Source of the DNA: Pseudomonas sp. G34
Lineage (GTDB): Bacteria; Pseudomonadota; Gammaproteobacteria; Pseudomonadales; Pseudomonadaceae
Length of the DNA stretch: 64,000 nt
NCBI RefSeq assembly: GCF_031119625.1
Contig: NZ_JAVHZV010000016.1
Span: forward strand, 1-64,000
Direction of reading: 5' to 3'
Of this stretch, positions 61,491-64,000 are shown in pieces. A program made the translations under genes and the position numbers. The notes under the pieces were generated by a model. It saw only the letters and a list, made by a program, of their open reading frames with translations, was not told the origin of the DNA and ran no database searches. Each line of letters begins with the position of its first letter. Position 1 is the first letter of the stretch.

Positions 61491-64000
61491 ATGAGCAGCA
61501 TCCCGCGTCTGTCGAAAACGCCGCCGTCCTCCTCCGAAAAAACCTTCGATGCCAACCTGGCACTCGCCCAGACCAAGCCTCGCCAGGACTACAAACCCGC
61601 GGCGCCAGACGCCAAGGCGCCTGCCCTCGGCGACTACAAGAGCATCGGCCCGGCCAACGAGGTGGCCAACGACACCATCCGCTATGAAACCCACAGCGGC
61701 GACAAGGTCATCGTGCTGCGCTCCACCTCGCCGGCGCTGTTCGAGCAGGTGAAGAAGGATTTCGAGACCCTCAAGGCGCTCAACCAGGCCACCGCCGAGG
61801 GTGACCGCCGCGCCGGCAAGGACGACAAGGCGCCGGACAGCGTGCGCGACTACCAGGCCATCGAAAGCCTCTCCCCCGACGTGATCCGCTACCTCAACAG
61901 GGACGGCGAAGGCATGGTGCTCGCCAGGGCCGACAACCCGGACATGTTCGACAAGCTCGGCAGCCTCAAGGAGTCCCTCGACGGCATCGCGGCCAGCGAG
62001 GAAGACGGCTACCGCCGCGCCAGCGACAACGAAACCTGGCCGCCCTACAGCGGCCTGGGCGTGGGCAAGGTCGACGAGATGGGCCCCGGGGTGATCCGCT
62101 ATCACAACGGCGATGACAAGGTGGTGCTGCACAAGGACGACAACCCGGGCCTGTTCGACTACCTGAGCAAGATGGAAAAGCTCATCAGCAACGACGATTC
62201 CCGCGGTGCCATGGACCGCGCCCAGGCAGACGGCCACAGCCTGCTCGAGCGCGATGGCGAAGCACCGCCCTACCCCGACTACAAGGCGATTCGCTGGGAA
62301 GGCAACGTCGGCGACAACGGCCTCATCACCTACGAAACCTGGGACGGCGACAAGGTCGCGGTCGCCGAGGCGCTCAGCCCGGAACTGTTCGCCCAGCTGA
62401 AGAAGAACGCCGAGATCATGCTCAAGGCCAACGAGCAGGAGAAGGAAGGCTACGCCATGCTGCACCCGGACGATTACCTGACCAGCGAGGAAATCGCCGG
62501 CGCCACCATCGGCCCCGAAGGCGAAGTCGGCGACGGTTTCGTGCGCGCTGAAATCTTCGACGGCGACAACAGCCGCAAGGTCATCGTCTCCCGCGAACTC
62601 AATCCCACCCTGTACGATCGCCTGGTCGCCGAAGACCAGGGCCGCCGCAACAACCTCGAGATGGTCGACGATGCCCGTGGCGACAGCCAGCTACCGACCA
62701 CCGGCGAGCTGGATATCGGCAGCATGACAACCAGCGAGAAAGACCCCAAGGACAGCAAACGCTCGCTGACCGTCAGCGAGCTGACCTGGCAAAAGGTCAT
62801 CGACGGCTGGAAGAAAGGCATCGAAGACGGCTCCATCAAGGAAGACGACGACCGCGCCAAGATGTACCGCGCCCTGCGCGCCCAGGGCACCCTGGAGGGC
62901 GGCCTGGACATGGTCACCCTCGACATCGGCAAGGGCCAGAGCACCAGCGGTACCAAGGGTGAGGACTTCGAAACCATCATCGACGGCCGCAAGGTCGACG
63001 AGCAGCTCACCACGCTGTTCTCCAGCGAAGCCGTGCAGAAGGATTTCCTCGCGGCGCAGAAGAGCGCCCTCGACGCCCTGCCCAACAAGGACGAGGTGAC
63101 CAAGAAACTCGAGGACATGGCCTTCAGCGAGGACTACGTCAAGCACATCCGCGACCTGCAGGCCGACGGCAAAGACGACCTGGCTGCCGCCGACATCCGC
63201 GAAACCTATGCACAACTGGCCATCGCCAACCCGGAAAAGGCCGCCGAGTTCGCCCAGAAGCTGCAGCTCGACGCCACCATCGTCGACCTCGACAAGCTGA
63301 TGGCCAACCCCGAGCTGATCAACGACGACAATCTCGCCCTGGCCACCCAGGACGTGGTCAAGACCGTACTCACCGCCCTGAAAAAAGCCGGTGTCGACCT
63401 GCCGCGGCGCACCGCCGAAAGCCTCGACAAATTCATCAACGAATTCCTCGGCGACAAGCAGACCGCCAAGGATTTCGGCAAGGCGCTGCAGGAGCTGGGC
63501 GACCGTTTCATCAAGAACGGCGAAGTCACCCAGAGCGACATCGACGATCTGATGAAGAAAGACGTCTACAAGGCGCTCAACGAAAAGACCGACGGCGGCA
63601 TGCTGTCCACCATCAGCGTGCTGAACAGCAACGGCGCCCTGGGCTCCACCGGCGGCCTGATATCCCTGGCCTCGGGCATCTACCAGATGGCCGGCGGCAA
63701 GCTGGGCGGCACCCCGGAAGAGCGCCTGGCCATCGCCAAGGAAATGGTCGCCTTCTTTGGCGCCAGCCAGCACTTCGTCAACCTCGGCACCCACATCATC
63801 GACAAGGTCAATGGCAGCCACCTCAACGCCATGCTGGGCCTGGACAAATCCCTGCCGGAGATCTTCGGCAAGGGCCTGCCAGAGAACCGGCCGTTCACCT
63901 CGGAAATCGGCGCGCGCTTCCAGACCAATCTCGATGAATTGCTGGCCAGCGCGCCACTGGCCGACGACGCCAAGATGGCGGACAAGCTCGACCTCTCGCA
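61491..64000 (+). CDS. Large HrpK-like protein with five N-terminal repeats (3' end outside window)
   Basis: Open from ATG 61491 to the window edge (836 codons, no stop). No signal peptide or N-terminal membrane helix; composition is acidic and Lys/Asp-rich. Five degenerate units of about 65-75 residues start near residues 48, 120, 185, 260 and 331; each has DYxxI or PYxxL, then IRY/ITY, GDxKVxV and PxLFxxL. From about residue 410 the sequence is helical, with a Gly/Ala-rich hydrophobic segment near 720-740 (GGLISLASGIYQMAGG). The C-terminal part resembles HrpK-domain proteins, known as type III helper proteins in plant pathogens, but no secretion genes are in the window. Assignment is tentative. 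Confidence 0.6.
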   Translation, partial: MSSIPRLSKTPPSSSEKTFDANLALAQTKPRQDYKPAAPDAKAPALGDYKSIGPANEVANDTIRYETHSGDKVIVLRSTSPALFEQVKKDFETLKALNQATAEGDRRAGKDDKAPDSVRDYQAIESLSPDVIRYLNRDGEGMVLARADNPDMFDKLGSLKESLDGIAASEEDGYRRASDNETWPPYSGLGVGKVDEMGPGVIRYHNGDDKVVLHKDDNPGLFDYLSKMEKLISNDDSRGAMDRAQADGHSLLERDGEAPPYPDYKAIRWEGNVGDNGLITYETWDGDKVAVAEALSPELFAQLKKNAEIMLKANEQEKEGYAMLHPDDYLTSEEIAGATIGPEGEVGDGFVRAEIFDGDNSRKVIVSRELNPTLYDRLVAEDQGRRNNLEMVDDARGDSQLPTTGELDIGSMTTSEKDPKDSKRSLTVSELTWQKVIDGWKKGIEDGSIKEDDDRAKMYRALRAQGTLEGGLDMVTLDIGKGQSTSGTKGEDFETIIDGRKVDEQLTTLFSSEAVQKDFLAAQKSALDALPNKDEVTKKLEDMAFSEDYVKHIRDLQADGKDDLAAADIRETYAQLAIANPEKAAEFAQKLQLDATIVDLDKLMANPELINDDNLALATQDVVKTVLTALKKAGVDLPRRTAESLDKFINEFLGDKQTAKDFGKALQELGDRFIKNGEVTQSDIDDLMKKDVYKALNEKTDGGMLSTISVLNSNGALGSTGGLISLASGIYQMAGGKLGGTPEERLAIAKEMVAFFGASQHFVNLGTHIIDKVNGSHLNAMLGLDKSLPEIFGKGLPENRPFTSEIGARFQTNLDELLASAPLADDAKMADKLDLS

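Overview
The window is GC-rich, densely coded chromosomal DNA of a Pseudomonas-type gammaproteobacterium. Support for this comes from the FabV enoyl reductase, the AhpC/AhpF pair, an acetylpolyamine amidohydrolase next to a PotF-like binding protein, a LexA box of the Pseudomonas type, and several families of Pseudomonas-style intergenic palindromic repeats. I cannot resolve the species. No rRNA, tRNA, CRISPR array, transposase, integrase or phage gene was found.

Layout. (1) 1-11.6 kb: an exopolysaccharide locus. A rightward operon carries gmd (partial), fcl, gmm, a Wzy/O-ligase-like membrane protein, a GT2 glycosyltransferase, two WecG/TagA/CpsF glycosyltransferases and manC, so it can make and use GDP-mannose and GDP-L-fucose. 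A convergent leftward operon carries a nitroreductase-like protein, a Wzx flippase and a polysaccharide pyruvyl transferase. A 0.56 kb repeat element (A) sits between the two. (2) 12-17 kb: a leftward signalling cluster with a PAS histidine kinase, a double-domain KaiC-like ATPase, a single-domain receiver and a hybrid kinase. (3) 17.1-21.1 kb: an SOS operon with a LexA box, a FAN1 nuclease and a nuclease-fused Fe-S helicase. (4) 21.2-34.8 kb: mixed metabolism and transport (M14 carboxypeptidase, second repeat element B, ahpF/ahpC, transporters, a flavin monooxygenase, a HIT protein, uppP). (5) 35-42 kb: an AraC regulator, polyamine deacetylase and binding protein, then a four-gene Mn/Fe ABC importer behind a Fur-like site. 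(6) 42.4-51.1 kb: a chemoreceptor, then a tyramine-oxidase-like amine oxidation set (OCD-family protein, RidA, FAD oxidase) with an MFS transporter and AraC regulator. (7) 51.8-57.7 kb: DUF1090, a Gfo/Idh/MocA oxidoreductase, a LysR regulator, an SDF symporter and an exported argininosuccinate-lyase-like enzyme. (8) 58.1-64 kb: fabV, a SulP transporter, and the start of a large HrpK-like protein with five degenerate N-terminal repeats.

The most unusual content is non-coding. Elements A and B are inverted relative to each other, end in matching terminal inverted repeats, and are built from a hairpin-rich module that also occurs alone near 48.1 kb. Stem sequences differ between copies with compensatory changes, suggesting selection on structure. 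A second, about 150 bp palindromic family occurs twice, each time just downstream of a minus-strand gene; one copy lies inside the fabV terminator hairpin. Among proteins, the exported lyase with its symporter and regulator, the KaiC-like signalling cluster and the repeat-bearing HrpK-like protein deserve follow-up.
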